NCBI GenBank assembly: GCA_001898785.1
Contig: MKVE01000027.1
Location: forward strand, 10,061-42,262
From: Chryseobacterium sp. 36-9
Lineage (GTDB): Bacteria > Bacteroidota > Bacteroidia > Flavobacteriales > Weeksellaceae
Direction: 5' to 3'
DNA length: 32,202 bases
Of this stretch, positions 24,022 through 31,644 are shown piece after piece. Below the pieces are notes generated by a model that saw nothing but the letters and a program-made list of their open reading frames with translations, did not search any database and was not told where the DNA came from. How positions within the stretch are numbered: position 1 is the stretch's first letter; each line of letters opens with the position of its first letter. The translations under genes were made by a program, and so were the position numbers.

Positions 24022-24057
24022 AAATAAAAAAGAGAAGCTCAATCAATGGCTTCTCTT
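24022..24057 (-). terminator. Intrinsic terminator after the DUF4476 gene
   Basis: On the minus strand AAGAGAAGC (24057-24049) pairs with GCTTCTCTT (24038-24030) around a 10-nt loop and runs into TTTTTATTT. It starts 7 nt past the stop of the DUF4476 gene. Confidence 0.9.
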
Positions 24058-24063
24058 AATTTT

Positions 24064-24987
24064 TTATAATCTTGATATATAATCCCGCAATTCCTGGGCA
24101 GAACTTTGAAATTGAAACGAAGGATAGATCACAAAATAATTGTTTGGATCTGCACATCGGGAATAAGCATATTTTGCAACATCTAATCTGTCTTTATCAT
24201 AGTTTAAGGTTTCTATAAGTATTTTAATCTGTTCAGAAGTCACCATTGTGTTTCTTAATTGTTGCTTGATAACAGATACCTTATCACTGTCGAAGTTTGT
24301 TTTCCTGACAACCTGTAAAAAAGAATTAAACATCGTACTGTTCATGACATTTCCATAATTTCCCTGGTTATTATTGTTTCCGTAAGAACCATTCTGCGTA
24401 CCATAAAAAGGATCCCATTGTCCCGGATTGCCATTATTATATGGTGAATTCCACATATCGTTCCAGATATCACCATAATTGCCATAAGCCTGGTTTTGAA
24501 GCTGGTAAGTTCCTAAAAGATATAATCCACGATTACTGAAGAAGTCCAAAACCAATCTGGAATTATTCCGAACATTAATTCTTGTTCTGTAAAGCAAATA
24601 CCCGTTTGCATAAACAGAAATGGTAACTAGACCGGGAATGATGTCAAAGAACCTGTATTTTCCTGATGAATTGGCAGACATCTGATCACCAACTTCTACT
24701 GTGTAAAAACCTCGTTCAGGAATTCTTAAAAATATCTCTGCATAACCGTAACCATAATTCTGATTCCAGTTATAACCCGAATTGTTACTCCCTCTGTTGT
24801 TGCTGTTTTGATTATTCCTGTATCCCGAATTGTCGAGCGTCCCTTCTTTTTTGCTGCTGTTTCCGTTTCTTTGGGACATTTCGCTTTTGGAAGCGTCATT
24901 TTTCAGTAGTTCACCAGCTTTTCCTGCCTCTTGCCCGAAAGAAATAATACTGAAAACTAATAAACAAGTAGTAAAAATATTTTTCAT
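24064..24987 (-). CDS. DUF4476 domain-containing exported protein
   Basis: 307 aa. Signal peptide MKNIFTTCLLVFSIISFGQ; then an Asn/Ser/Gly/Tyr-rich low-complexity stretch (about 45-80); then a PEGA-like beta segment at 80-150 (AEIFLRIPERGFYTVEVG, FFDIIPGLVTISVY). A second Asn/Gly/Tyr-rich linker covers about 165-215, and a C-terminal helical domain about 220-307 (MFNSFLQVVRKTNFDSDKVSV, DRLDVAKYAYSRCADPNNYF, FQSSAQELRDYI, in parts). The last domain matches what I recall of DUF4476. Family members are common in Bacteroidota and have no established function. Location is probably periplasmic or surface. Confidence 0.82.
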   Translation of the reverse strand: MKNIFTTCLLVFSIISFGQEAGKAGELLKNDASKSEMSQRNGNSSKKEGTLDNSGYRNNQNSNNRGSNNSGYNWNQNYGYGYAEIFLRIPERGFYTVEVGDQMSANSSGKYRFFDIIPGLVTISVYANGYLLYRTRINVRNNSRLVLDFFSNRGLYLLGTYQLQNQAYGNYGDIWNDMWNSPYNNGNPGQWDPFYGTQNGSYGNNNNQGNYGNVMNSTMFNSFLQVVRKTNFDSDKVSVIKQQLRNTMVTSEQIKILIETLNYDKDRLDVAKYAYSRCADPNNYFVIYPSFQFQSSAQELRDYISRL

Positions 24988-25013
24988 AAATAATAGTTTA
25001 ATAATATTCTAAT

Positions 25014-25021
25014 CAAATCTA
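25014..25021 (-). promoter_or_regulatory. Possible promoter of the DUF4476 gene (TAGATTTG)
   Basis: On the minus strand TAGATTTG (25021-25014) matches TAnnTTTG and lies 26 nt before the ATG. A TTG about 21 nt upstream of it could be the -33 element. The gap 24988-25188 is otherwise very AT-rich with no recognisable gene. Confidence 0.45.
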
Positions 25022-25188
25022 CTATTATGCCAAAATAAAAATCAATTAAAATAATATTTAAAAAAAAAAATACATTTAATAATTTAAATAGATTTATATT
25101 TTTAATTTCATTTAATATAGCAATTTTAGATTTAGAAAAGATGAAAAAGTTAAATTAGCCTTGTTTTTTTACATTGATAAAGGTCAAA

Positions 25189-25216
25189 AAAAAGAGAAGC
25201 TTGCGCTTCTCTTTTT
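25189..25216 (-). terminator. Intrinsic terminator after lpdA
   Basis: A perfect 12-bp palindromic hairpin, AAAAAGAGAAGC (25189-25200) / GCTTCTCTTTTT (25205-25216) with loop TTGC, 19 nt past the lpdA stop. The A/T runs on both sides would make it work in either direction. Confidence 0.92.
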
Positions 25217-25235
25217 ATATAATCTCCATAATCTA

Positions 25236-26639
25236 TTACATATGAATAGAACGCTTGTCCGTTGCATCCAAAGCAGCTTCTTTTACGGCTTCTGCATAAG
25301 TCGGGTGTGCGTGAGACATTCTTGAGATATCTTCTGCACTTGCACGGAATTCCATGGCTGTAACACCTTCTGCAACCAAATCTGCAGCTCTTGCCCCGAT
25401 CATATGAAATCCTAAAACTTCGTCAGTCTTTGCATCAGCTAAGATTTTTACAAATCCGTCCGTGTCACCACTTGCACGGCTTCTTCCCAAAGCTCTCATT
25501 GGGAAATTCCCTACTTTGTAATCTATACCTTCTGCTTTCAGTTGTTCTTCTGTTTTACCAACACCTGCAACTTCCGGCCAAGTGTAGACAACGCCCGGAA
25601 TCAGGTTATAATTGATATGTGGCTTTTGTCCTGCCAAAGTCTCGGCAACAAAAGTTCCTTCCTCTTCTGCCTTGTGAGCCAGCATTGCACCTGCAACAAC
25701 GTCTCCGATTGCATAGATATTGGAAACGTTAGTCTGAAGGTGGTCATTGGTTTTCACTCGTCCTCTCTCGTCCAGTTCCACACCGGCTTTTTCCAATCCA
25801 AGGCCGTCTGTATAAGGTCTGCGTCCTACTGAAACAAGAACATAATCTCCGTCAAAAGTTACCTCTTCTCCCTTTTTATTTTTTGCAGTTACTTTCACAG
25901 AATCTCCATTTCTCTCCACTGCAGAAACGGCTGTAGAAAGCTCGAATTTCATTCCTTGTTTTCTAAGTACTTTTTGCAATTCTTTTGACAGACTTCCGTC
26001 CATTCCCGGGATAATCTTATCCATAAATTCCACAACAGTCACCTGAGAACCTAATCTCAAATAAACAGAACCTAATTCAAGTCCGATAACACCGCCACCT
26101 ATAACCACTAAATGCTTAGGAATTTCTTTCAAATTCAAAGCTTCTGTGGAAGTGATGACTCTTTCTTTATCTAAAGTGATGAATGGCAAACTGGATGGTT
26201 TTGAACCGGTTGCGATAATAGTGTATTTTGAATCGATGATTTCTGAAGAACCGTCGTTTTTCGTCACTTTGATTTGTGTTGCAGACTCAAAGCTTCCAAC
26301 ACCTTCAAAAACAGTGATCTTGTTTTTGTCCATCAGGAAGTTGATTCCTTTTGTCGTTTGTTCTACAACACCGTTTTTACGCTCAATCATTTTTGCCAGA
26401 TCCACTTTCGGCTCGTTGATAATAATTCCGTAATCCGCAAATTCGTGTTTTGCCTTTTCAAAATGTTCAGAACTATCCAACAACGCTTTTGAAGGGATAC
26501 AGCCTACGTTAAGGCATGTTCCGCCCAAAGTAGGATATTTTTCAATAATTGCTGTTTTGAAACCCAATTGCGCAGCTCTGATTGCTGCAACATATCCGCC
26601 AGGACCGGAACCGATAACGGTTACATCAAATTGATTCAT
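25236..26639 (-). CDS. lpdA: Dihydrolipoyl dehydrogenase (E3)
   Basis: 467-aa flavoprotein that reoxidises dihydrolipoamide in the pyruvate, 2-oxoglutarate and branched-chain dehydrogenase complexes and the glycine cleavage system. It has the FAD-binding GSGPGG (10-15), the redox-active disulfide C42-LNVG-C47 in GGTCLNVGCIPSK, the NAD-binding GGGVIGLELG around residue 180, the second FAD motif NIYAIGDV and the C-terminal dimer-interface HAHPTYAEAVKEA containing the catalytic His-Glu pair. The length is typical. No E1/E2 gene is adjacent, so this is probably a shared E3. It has a promoter-like box at 26674-26681 and a terminator of its own. Confidence 0.97.
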   Translation of the reverse strand: MNQFDVTVIGSGPGGYVAAIRAAQLGFKTAIIEKYPTLGGTCLNVGCIPSKALLDSSEHFEKAKHEFADYGIIINEPKVDLAKMIERKNGVVEQTTKGINFLMDKNKITVFEGVGSFESATQIKVTKNDGSSEIIDSKYTIIATGSKPSSLPFITLDKERVITSTEALNLKEIPKHLVVIGGGVIGLELGSVYLRLGSQVTVVEFMDKIIPGMDGSLSKELQKVLRKQGMKFELSTAVSAVERNGDSVKVTAKNKKGEEVTFDGDYVLVSVGRRPYTDGLGLEKAGVELDERGRVKTNDHLQTNVSNIYAIGDVVAGAMLAHKAEEEGTFVAETLAGQKPHINYNLIPGVVYTWPEVAGVGKTEEQLKAEGIDYKVGNFPMRALGRSRASGDTDGFVKILADAKTDEVLGFHMIGARAADLVAEGVTAMEFRASAEDISRMSHAHPTYAEAVKEAALDATDKRSIHM

Positions 26640-26673
26640 ATTTTTTGTGATTATTATTCGAAAAAAATTTCCT

Positions 26674-26681
26674 CAAATTTA
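26674..26681 (-). promoter_or_regulatory. Likely lpdA -7 box TAAATTTG
   Basis: On the minus strand TAAATTTG (26681-26674) is an exact TAnnTTTG match, 34 nt upstream of the lpdA ATG. No good -33 TTTG is visible at the usual distance. Confidence 0.5.
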
Positions 26682-26788
26682 CGAATTTTAGAGCAATTTT
26701 AGAATATAATTTTAACACAAGGAATACGAAGTTGTTGTCAAAAAGAGCACCATTTAATCGATTTCATTTTTGTGTTCTTTATGAAAGC

Positions 26789-26820
26789 TTTGAGACTTTG
26801 TGGTTAAAAAACTATTTTTG
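26789..26820 (+). promoter_or_regulatory. Promoter of the YggS-like gene (TTTG-N20-TATTTTTG)
   Basis: TTTG (26789-26792) and TATTTTTG (26813-26820) are 20 nt apart, a full match to the Bacteroidota promoter. It lies 27 nt before the ATG at 26848. The TTTG is part of a CTTTGTGG-type repeat sequence. Confidence 0.65.
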
Positions 26821-26847
26821 CATCAGATTTTTCAAAATTGATTTACA

Positions 26848-27504
26848 ATGTCGCTCGAGCAAAATTATCAGAACATCCTTTCTCAGCTTCCGCAAAATGT
26901 AAAGCTGGTTGCAGTTTCCAAAACCAATCCTGCTTTTAAGATCAAAGAACTTTATGATTTGGGACAAAAAGCTTTTGGAGAGAACAAAGTTCAGGAATTA
27001 CTGGAAAAACAACCCGTTCTTCCCAACGATATTGAGTGGCATCTGATTGGTCATCTACAAACCAACAAAGTGAAGTATATCGCCAGTTTTATCTCAATGA
27101 TAGAAAGTATCGACAGCGAAAAACTATTGAAAGAAGTTGATAAAGAGGCTGCAAAAAACAATAGAAAAATCAATATTTTACTCCAGGTCAAAATCGCAAA
27201 GGAAGACACAAAATTTGGCTTAACAACAAACGAAGCCAAAGACATTTTCAGCCAATATCTAGCAGGAAATTTTCCTAATGTTGAAATCAAAGGGTTAATG
27301 GGAATGGCAAGTTTTGTGGATGATGAGACTCAGATCCGTGAAGAATTTTCTATTCTGAAAAACCTTTTTGACGAATTGTCTCAATTGAAACCATTAAAAA
27401 CCCTATCAATGGGAATGAGCGGTGATTTTCCGATTGCAATAGAATCGGGGTCTAATTCGGTAAGAGTTGGTTCAGCAATTTTTGGGGAAAGGAATTATGT
27501 TTAA
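26848..27504 (+). CDS. YggS-family PLP homeostasis protein
   Basis: 218 aa, a cytoplasmic single-domain alanine-racemase-fold (type III) PLP protein. The PLP lysine is K25 in LVAVSKTNPAF. Other signatures are FGENKVQEL, WHLIGHLQTNKVKYI, VKIAKEDTKFGL, GLMGMASF, SMGMSGDF and, at the C-terminus, SNSVRVGSAIFGERNY, which binds the phosphate. The family (YggS/PLPBP) carries and balances pyridoxal phosphate and has no clear catalytic activity. The length is standard. It is monocistronic with its own promoter, and is flanked on both sides by ACACAAA/CTTTGTG-type repeat sequences. Confidence 0.94.
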   Translation: MSLEQNYQNILSQLPQNVKLVAVSKTNPAFKIKELYDLGQKAFGENKVQELLEKQPVLPNDIEWHLIGHLQTNKVKYIASFISMIESIDSEKLLKEVDKEAAKNNRKINILLQVKIAKEDTKFGLTTNEAKDIFSQYLAGNFPNVEIKGLMGMASFVDDETQIREEFSILKNLFDELSQLKPLKTLSMGMSGDFPIAIESGSNSVRVGSAIFGERNYV

Positions 27505-27505
27505 A

Positions 27506-27580
27506 CACAAATTTCACCAAGCATTAACACGATGTTCACTAGGAACTTGTGCGCTTTGTGAATCGTTGTGTCTTTATGGT
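27506..27580. repeat. Imperfect inverted repeat, ACACAAA/TTTGTG type (family C)
   Basis: Between the convergent YggS-like and GT4 genes. AACACGATGTTCAC (27528-27541 region) pairs imperfectly with GTGAATCGTTGTGT (about 27557-27570), with ACACAAATTTCACC on the left and GTGTCTTTATGG on the right. A related pair, AACACAAGG and TTTGTGTTCTTTATG/CTTTGTGG, is found upstream of the YggS-like gene (26713-26805). It may act as a bidirectional terminator. No clear T-run is present. Confidence 0.45.
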
Positions 27581-27582
27581 TT

Positions 27583-28677
27583 TTATAAACCTTCATAAAC
27601 TTTCATCAAATCCTTTGCAATCACATCATCATTGAATTTCTGTGCAAACTGCAACCCTTTTTCCACACGGCGTTTTCTTTCAAATTCATTGTCCCAGAGG
27701 AACAGGATTTTAGCTTTGATATCATCTATATTGTCAGGATTGACATAGACAGAATCCGGACCGCCGGCTTCTGGCAGACAGCTTGTATTACTTGTAATTA
27801 CAACGGTTTCTGAAAACAAAGCTTCTATGACAGGAATCCCAAAACCTTCAAAAAAACTTGGATAAATAAAAATATCCGCCAACCTGTAAACCGAAGCTAA
27901 TTCTTCCATAGAAACATCTTGAAGAAAATAAACTTCTACTCCGTTTTTTCTGATTTCAGACTCTATTTTTTTTACATATTTTTTTTTCTTTCTGCTTCCC
28001 ACAACTACTAATGGAATACCAGAATCCTTAAGGGCTTTTACAACATTCAAAAGGTTTTTTCTTTCTTCGATAGTTCCGACATTCAGGAGAAACCTATCAG
28101 GAAGATCGAATTTTTCTTTAACCTGTTCTAAAAATTCGTCAGTTGGCTTTTCTTTGAAACCGGCGTGACAGCCTTGGTAAACGACATCAATTTTATTTTC
28201 TTTGATTTTCAGAAAATGGATAATATCTTCTTTAGTCTGCTGAGAGATTGCAATAATTCTATCCGCTGTATTAGCTGCTTTTCTGAATTTCCAAAAATGG
28301 ATTTTTCTATCAAACCAAGTGTAATATTGGGGAAATCTTACAAAAATCAAATCATGGATCGTCACCACTTTTTTGATTGGCTTTTTGTTCCATTTCAAAG
28401 GCAATTCACCGGATAACCCGTGAAAAATATCCGCACCTATATTTTGTGCATCTTTTCCCATTTTGAATTGTCTGGACATTGTCCCATCGGAAGTTTTCAC
28501 AAAAGAAACATTGGGCAAGTCCAAGATATCTCTACCTCGTTCCGACTTGTTCTTGTTAAGAAGAATATATTGATTTTGTGGATAAAACTCAGCAAGAATC
28601 CTAACCAGGTCACGAGAATAGTTTCCTAAACCAGATGTGTTATGAAAAAAACGTTTGGCATCGTAAGCAATCTTCAT
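27583..28677 (-). CDS. Glycosyltransferase family 4 protein
   Basis: 364 aa, GT-B fold, using an activated sugar (GDP- or UDP-linked). The N-terminus MKIAYDAKRFFHNTSGLGNYSRDL has the Gly-rich acceptor loop. The C-terminal half carries FLLNVGTIEERKNL and the E-x7-E nucleotide-sugar motif EGFGIPVIEALFSE. I use the ATG at 28677-28675. A TTG codon directly before it gives a frame one codon longer but is unlikely. The start overlaps by one base (TGATG) the stop of the deacetylase gene, so the two are translationally coupled. Last gene of the four-gene glycan cluster. Acceptor and sugar are not readable from the sequence. Confidence 0.9.
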   Translation of the reverse strand: MKIAYDAKRFFHNTSGLGNYSRDLVRILAEFYPQNQYILLNKNKSERGRDILDLPNVSFVKTSDGTMSRQFKMGKDAQNIGADIFHGLSGELPLKWNKKPIKKVVTIHDLIFVRFPQYYTWFDRKIHFWKFRKAANTADRIIAISQQTKEDIIHFLKIKENKIDVVYQGCHAGFKEKPTDEFLEQVKEKFDLPDRFLLNVGTIEERKNLLNVVKALKDSGIPLVVVGSRKKKKYVKKIESEIRKNGVEVYFLQDVSMEELASVYRLADIFIYPSFFEGFGIPVIEALFSETVVITSNTSCLPEAGGPDSVYVNPDNIDDIKAKILFLWDNEFERKRRVEKGLQFAQKFNDDVIAKDLMKVYEGL

Positions 28678-29465
28678 CAATTCTTATTTTTTTGAGTCCA
28701 ATTTTCTAAAAAATCCCTGGTTGTAGAAAACTGATAATTATTTTTTTTTGCCCATTTGATAAAATCATCAAACCGCTTTATCATTACTTCATTCGTATTT
28801 TTGAAAGTAAAAGCCGGTAGTTTATATTTTGGATCCGATATATCCGCAAATTCCCAGGGATGAAAATAGATGTTCAAAAATCCTGTGGAACTTAATGATA
28901 ATCGAGACAACAATTTATAAATCCAAAGTGGAAAGTTATGAAAACTTAACCAAAATAGAGGAATCCTGAATATTGTAGAAACCGAAGCAGGAAATTGTAA
29001 GACCTTTTTTTGCCAGAATGGTTTTCTGCTGACGCTGAAGTTGTTATATCTCCCAGGCAGATAAGTCGGGTTAATGGAAGAATTATAAAAATAGCCTGCA
29101 TTAGAAACAGCATCTTCCGACACGGGACTCATTCTCGGCATCCTTAGCCCTACTACTTTTGTATCGAATAATTGTTCTAATTCCTTTCTGGACTCTGACA
29201 GATGCTTTTCCTCAAAATCAGAATGAAACCAAGTGTGAGAAGCCAACTCGTGGCCTTCGGAAAGTAATTGCTGAATCAAATCTTTATTATTTTCCGCAAA
29301 AACAACTGTGGAAAAAAAAGTAGCTTTGATATGATTCTCATTCAAAATCCTGAGAATATTTTGCAATCCTTTCCTGGAAACAGCCAATTGCTCTTCCAAA
29401 GCAATCTCGCCATTATATTCCAAAGGCATATCAAACTCTTCGATATCGAAACTTAATAGAATCAT
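28677..29465 (-). CDS. Polysaccharide deacetylase (NodB-like) family protein
   Basis: 262 aa, carbohydrate esterase 4 fold. Motif 1 is LLSFDIEEF with the catalytic Asp at residue 7. Motif 2 is ASHTWFH with H77 and H81 as metal ligands. Motif 3 is around GLRMPRMSP. C-terminal NIYFHPWEF supplies the motif-5 histidine. The arrangement resembles the subgroup that I recall as DUF3473-like, often in exopolysaccharide operons. It would remove N-acetyl groups from a sugar polymer or lipid-linked intermediate. No signal peptide is visible. The start lies directly against the GT2 stop (0 nt), and the end overlaps the GT4 start by one base. Confidence 0.85.
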   Translation of the reverse strand: MILLSFDIEEFDMPLEYNGEIALEEQLAVSRKGLQNILRILNENHIKATFFSTVVFAENNKDLIQQLLSEGHELASHTWFHSDFEEKHLSESRKELEQLFDTKVVGLRMPRMSPVSEDAVSNAGYFYNSSINPTYLPGRYNNFSVSRKPFWQKKVLQFPASVSTIFRIPLFWLSFHNFPLWIYKLLSRLSLSSTGFLNIYFHPWEFADISDPKYKLPAFTFKNTNEVMIKRFDDFIKWAKKNNYQFSTTRDFLENWTQKNKN

Positions 29466-30395
29466 TTATAAATTTTTTGAACGAATGATGTAATTAGGCC
29501 TTTCTTTTACCTGCTTGAAAATTTTACCCAGATAAATTCCGAAAATCCCCAGGATAATCAATTGTAATCCGCCAAAAAAAACAATCGTCATAATGAGTGA
29601 TGCCCAGCCGGATATTTCTGTTCCGGAAACAAAAGATTCGATGACATAAATTCCATAGCCGACAACAGAAAGCACAGAAAACATAAATCCCAGATAAGCA
29701 GCAAGATAAAGTGGTTTTACACTGAAGGCTGTAATTCCTGTAAATGCAAACTTCATCATTTTCTTGATATTATAACTGCTTTCGCCAGCGTTCCTCTCAC
29801 CAGCTAAAAAGTTGACCGATGCCTGCCTGAAGCCCATCCAGCTTGTTAAACCTCTTAAAAACAAATCGTCTTCGTTAAATTTTTTGAAGACCTCTACCAC
29901 ACTTGCATCCATCAATCGGAAGTCAGAACCTCCACCTTTTTTCAAATCGACATCAGAAATCCTGGACAGAAATCTGTAAAAAATCTCCGATGTTTTTTTC
30001 TTGAAATAGGAAATCTCCTTAGGATATTTTCTGCTGGTCAAAACCACATCAAAACCTTCCTCCCATTTCCGGATCATCTCGGGAATAAGTTCCGGTGGAT
30101 GTTGCAAGTCGGCATCCATAGAAATCACGGCATTCCCGTCTGCAAAATCCATCCCAGCTTTAACAGCCGGCTGATGTCCAAAATTTCGTGAGAACTCTAT
30201 AAACTTAATTTCGCTGTGATTTGTAGCAAGTTCCTCTAAAATCAGTTGTGTTCTATCCCTGCTGCCGTCATTGACAAAAATGATTTCGAAATAATAATCT
30301 TCAAGCTGCGAAAAAACAGTCTTTATTCTCTGATAAATAAGAGAAATATTGCCTTCTTCGTTATGAGCGGGAATTACAACCGAAATTTTTTTCAT
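29466..30395 (-). CDS. Glycosyltransferase family 2 (GtrB/DPM1-like, C-terminal membrane helices)
   Basis: 309 aa. GT-A domain: MKKISVVIPAHNEEGN, VNDGSRDRT and the DxD metal site D94-A-D96 in SMDADLQHP. GGSDFRLMD is typical of the polyprenyl-phosphate sugar transferases (GtrB, ArnC, DPM1). Two hydrophobic segments near the end (about 228-255 and 262-292) anchor it in the inner membrane. It probably transfers a sugar from a nucleotide to undecaprenyl phosphate, which would feed a membrane GT such as the neighbouring GT87-like protein. 12 nt separate it from the upstream gene. Confidence 0.92.
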   Translation of the reverse strand: MKKISVVIPAHNEEGNISLIYQRIKTVFSQLEDYYFEIIFVNDGSRDRTQLILEELATNHSEIKFIEFSRNFGHQPAVKAGMDFADGNAVISMDADLQHPPELIPEMIRKWEEGFDVVLTSRKYPKEISYFKKKTSEIFYRFLSRISDVDLKKGGGSDFRLMDASVVEVFKKFNEDDLFLRGLTSWMGFRQASVNFLAGERNAGESSYNIKKMMKFAFTGITAFSVKPLYLAAYLGFMFSVLSVVGYGIYVIESFVSGTEISGWASLIMTIVFFGGLQLIILGIFGIYLGKIFKQVKERPNYIIRSKNL

Positions 30396-30407
30396 TGGAG
30401 CATGTCT

Positions 30408-31595
30408 TTAATCTAATTTATAATCCTTTTCAAAATCCCGGGTTAACAATTCGTATATAACCCTGAACCAAACCAAAATGCATGGAATTGCTTTTGTAGA
30501 ATATTTAACAAAAACATTTTCTTTTATAGATTTTGGAAATAAATCTGAAAATGCGAAACAAGTAAAAATTATTACAAAAATCAATAATCCTATATCCAAT
30601 TTTGAAAATCTCTTTTGCATCAGAAACCAAAGCATAACACCAGCAATTGCAATGATATAGGTCGGACTTTCTGAACCTGAGCTGAAAAGGACAACAAACA
30701 ATAATGTTGACGCTAAAATCATCAGTTGAAATGGCAAATGTTTGTACTGTTTGATCCTGAGATAAGGCAGCATAAAAATGATAGCTCCCGGAATTAGAAA
30801 AACCAGATTTGAAATGCTTGCATTCTGTAAAATCCTTCTCACAACGCCCATTAACGAATAATCCTGACGTGTTCCTAGGGCTTGATTTTCAAGATTTTTT
30901 CCTGACAAAGAAGTATACCAATCGAGGTATGATTGAATTCCAAATTTTGGACTGGAAATCAGCATTGGTAAAACAAAGAACAGGATTGCGAGGATTATAA
31001 AACTCAGAATAAACCGAAGCTTGTTTTTAATAAAAAAGAATGCGGAAAGTCCTACAATGCCATAAACTTTCACAAAAGTTCCGATGAGAATTGAAAAGGC
31101 AGATTGGGTTTCTTTTCTTTCGTAAATATAAATTGCAGATAACATCAGCAATCCTGTCAAGATAATATTGAACTGGAAATAGGTTGCAGCCGTAATGAAT
31201 TCCTGCAGGCAAAGCCACGCAAAAAAAGATTTCTTTTTATCCGAAAACGGAAGTTTATAAACTGCATAAAGAAAAACTGATGTGATTGCCACATTCCAGA
31301 GAACACAGCCTAGCCAATCCGGCATCATTGCAAAAGGTGCAATCAGAAGGCTGAAAAAAACACCATAGTGATTGCTGTCAAAAAATAGATCCGGATATTG
31401 CAGGAATATGTTTTTCTCTTGCAAAGTGTTATAAAACACACCTTTGAAAATCAGGTAATTATTATAACCGCCAGTTCCTCTCTTGTATTTGCTGTAAGCA
31501 GTAATGCCTGCTACAATAATATAGATTACGAAAATGATTCTGTAATCTGAGATAAATTTTAAGAATTTTTGTTTCACAAAATTGGCTATTAGCAT
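30408..31595 (-). CDS. GT87/DUF2029-like polytopic membrane glycosyltransferase
   Basis: 395 aa with about 10 hydrophobic segments, an inner-membrane GT-C-type protein. Features recalled from the DUF2029/GT87 (polyprenyl-phosphate-mannose-dependent mannosyltransferase) family are the first-loop acidic DSNHYGVFFSLLIAPFAMMPDW (parts: DSNHYG, PFAMMPDWLG), the GTFVKVYGI helix and the QDYSLMGVVRRIL loop. It would use a lipid-linked sugar, perhaps made by the neighbouring GT2. It is the first gene of the minus-strand cluster. The ATG at 31595 lies only 7 nt beyond a hairpin (31603-31626), so translation may begin there without a Shine-Dalgarno. Confidence 0.78.
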   Translation of the reverse strand: MLIANFVKQKFLKFISDYRIIFVIYIIVAGITAYSKYKRGTGGYNNYLIFKGVFYNTLQEKNIFLQYPDLFFDSNHYGVFFSLLIAPFAMMPDWLGCVLWNVAITSVFLYAVYKLPFSDKKKSFFAWLCLQEFITAATYFQFNIILTGLLMLSAIYIYERKETQSAFSILIGTFVKVYGIVGLSAFFFIKNKLRFILSFIILAILFFVLPMLISSPKFGIQSYLDWYTSLSGKNLENQALGTRQDYSLMGVVRRILQNASISNLVFLIPGAIIFMLPYLRIKQYKHLPFQLMILASTLLFVVLFSSGSESPTYIIAIAGVMLWFLMQKRFSKLDIGLLIFVIIFTCFAFSDLFPKSIKENVFVKYSTKAIPCILVWFRVIYELLTRDFEKDYKLD

Positions 31596-31602
31596 TAGAT
31601 AA

Positions 31603-31637
31603 CTGCCTATCAGATTTGACAGGCAGCTTTTATTTTT
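31603..31637 (+). terminator. Hairpin with T-run on the plus strand, between dapD and the GT87-like gene
   Basis: CTGCCTATCA (31603-31612) pairs with TGACAGGCAG (31617-31626), 9 pairs plus one G-U, loop GATT, followed on the plus strand by CTTTTATTTTT. The T-run favours termination of plus-strand transcripts, while both flanking genes are on the minus strand. On the minus strand the hairpin is followed by TTATCTA and the GT87-like start. Confidence 0.6.
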
Positions 31638-31644
31638 CTAAATC

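Noticed and set aside
24988-25188. AT-rich gap searched for a small gene or ncRNA
   Set aside because: Only a possible promoter box (25014-25021) and A/T runs. No convincing frame or structured RNA apart from the lpdA terminator.
28678-28680. TTG start one codon before the GT4 ATG
   Set aside because: The ATG directly following gives the natural TGATG overlap with the upstream stop.
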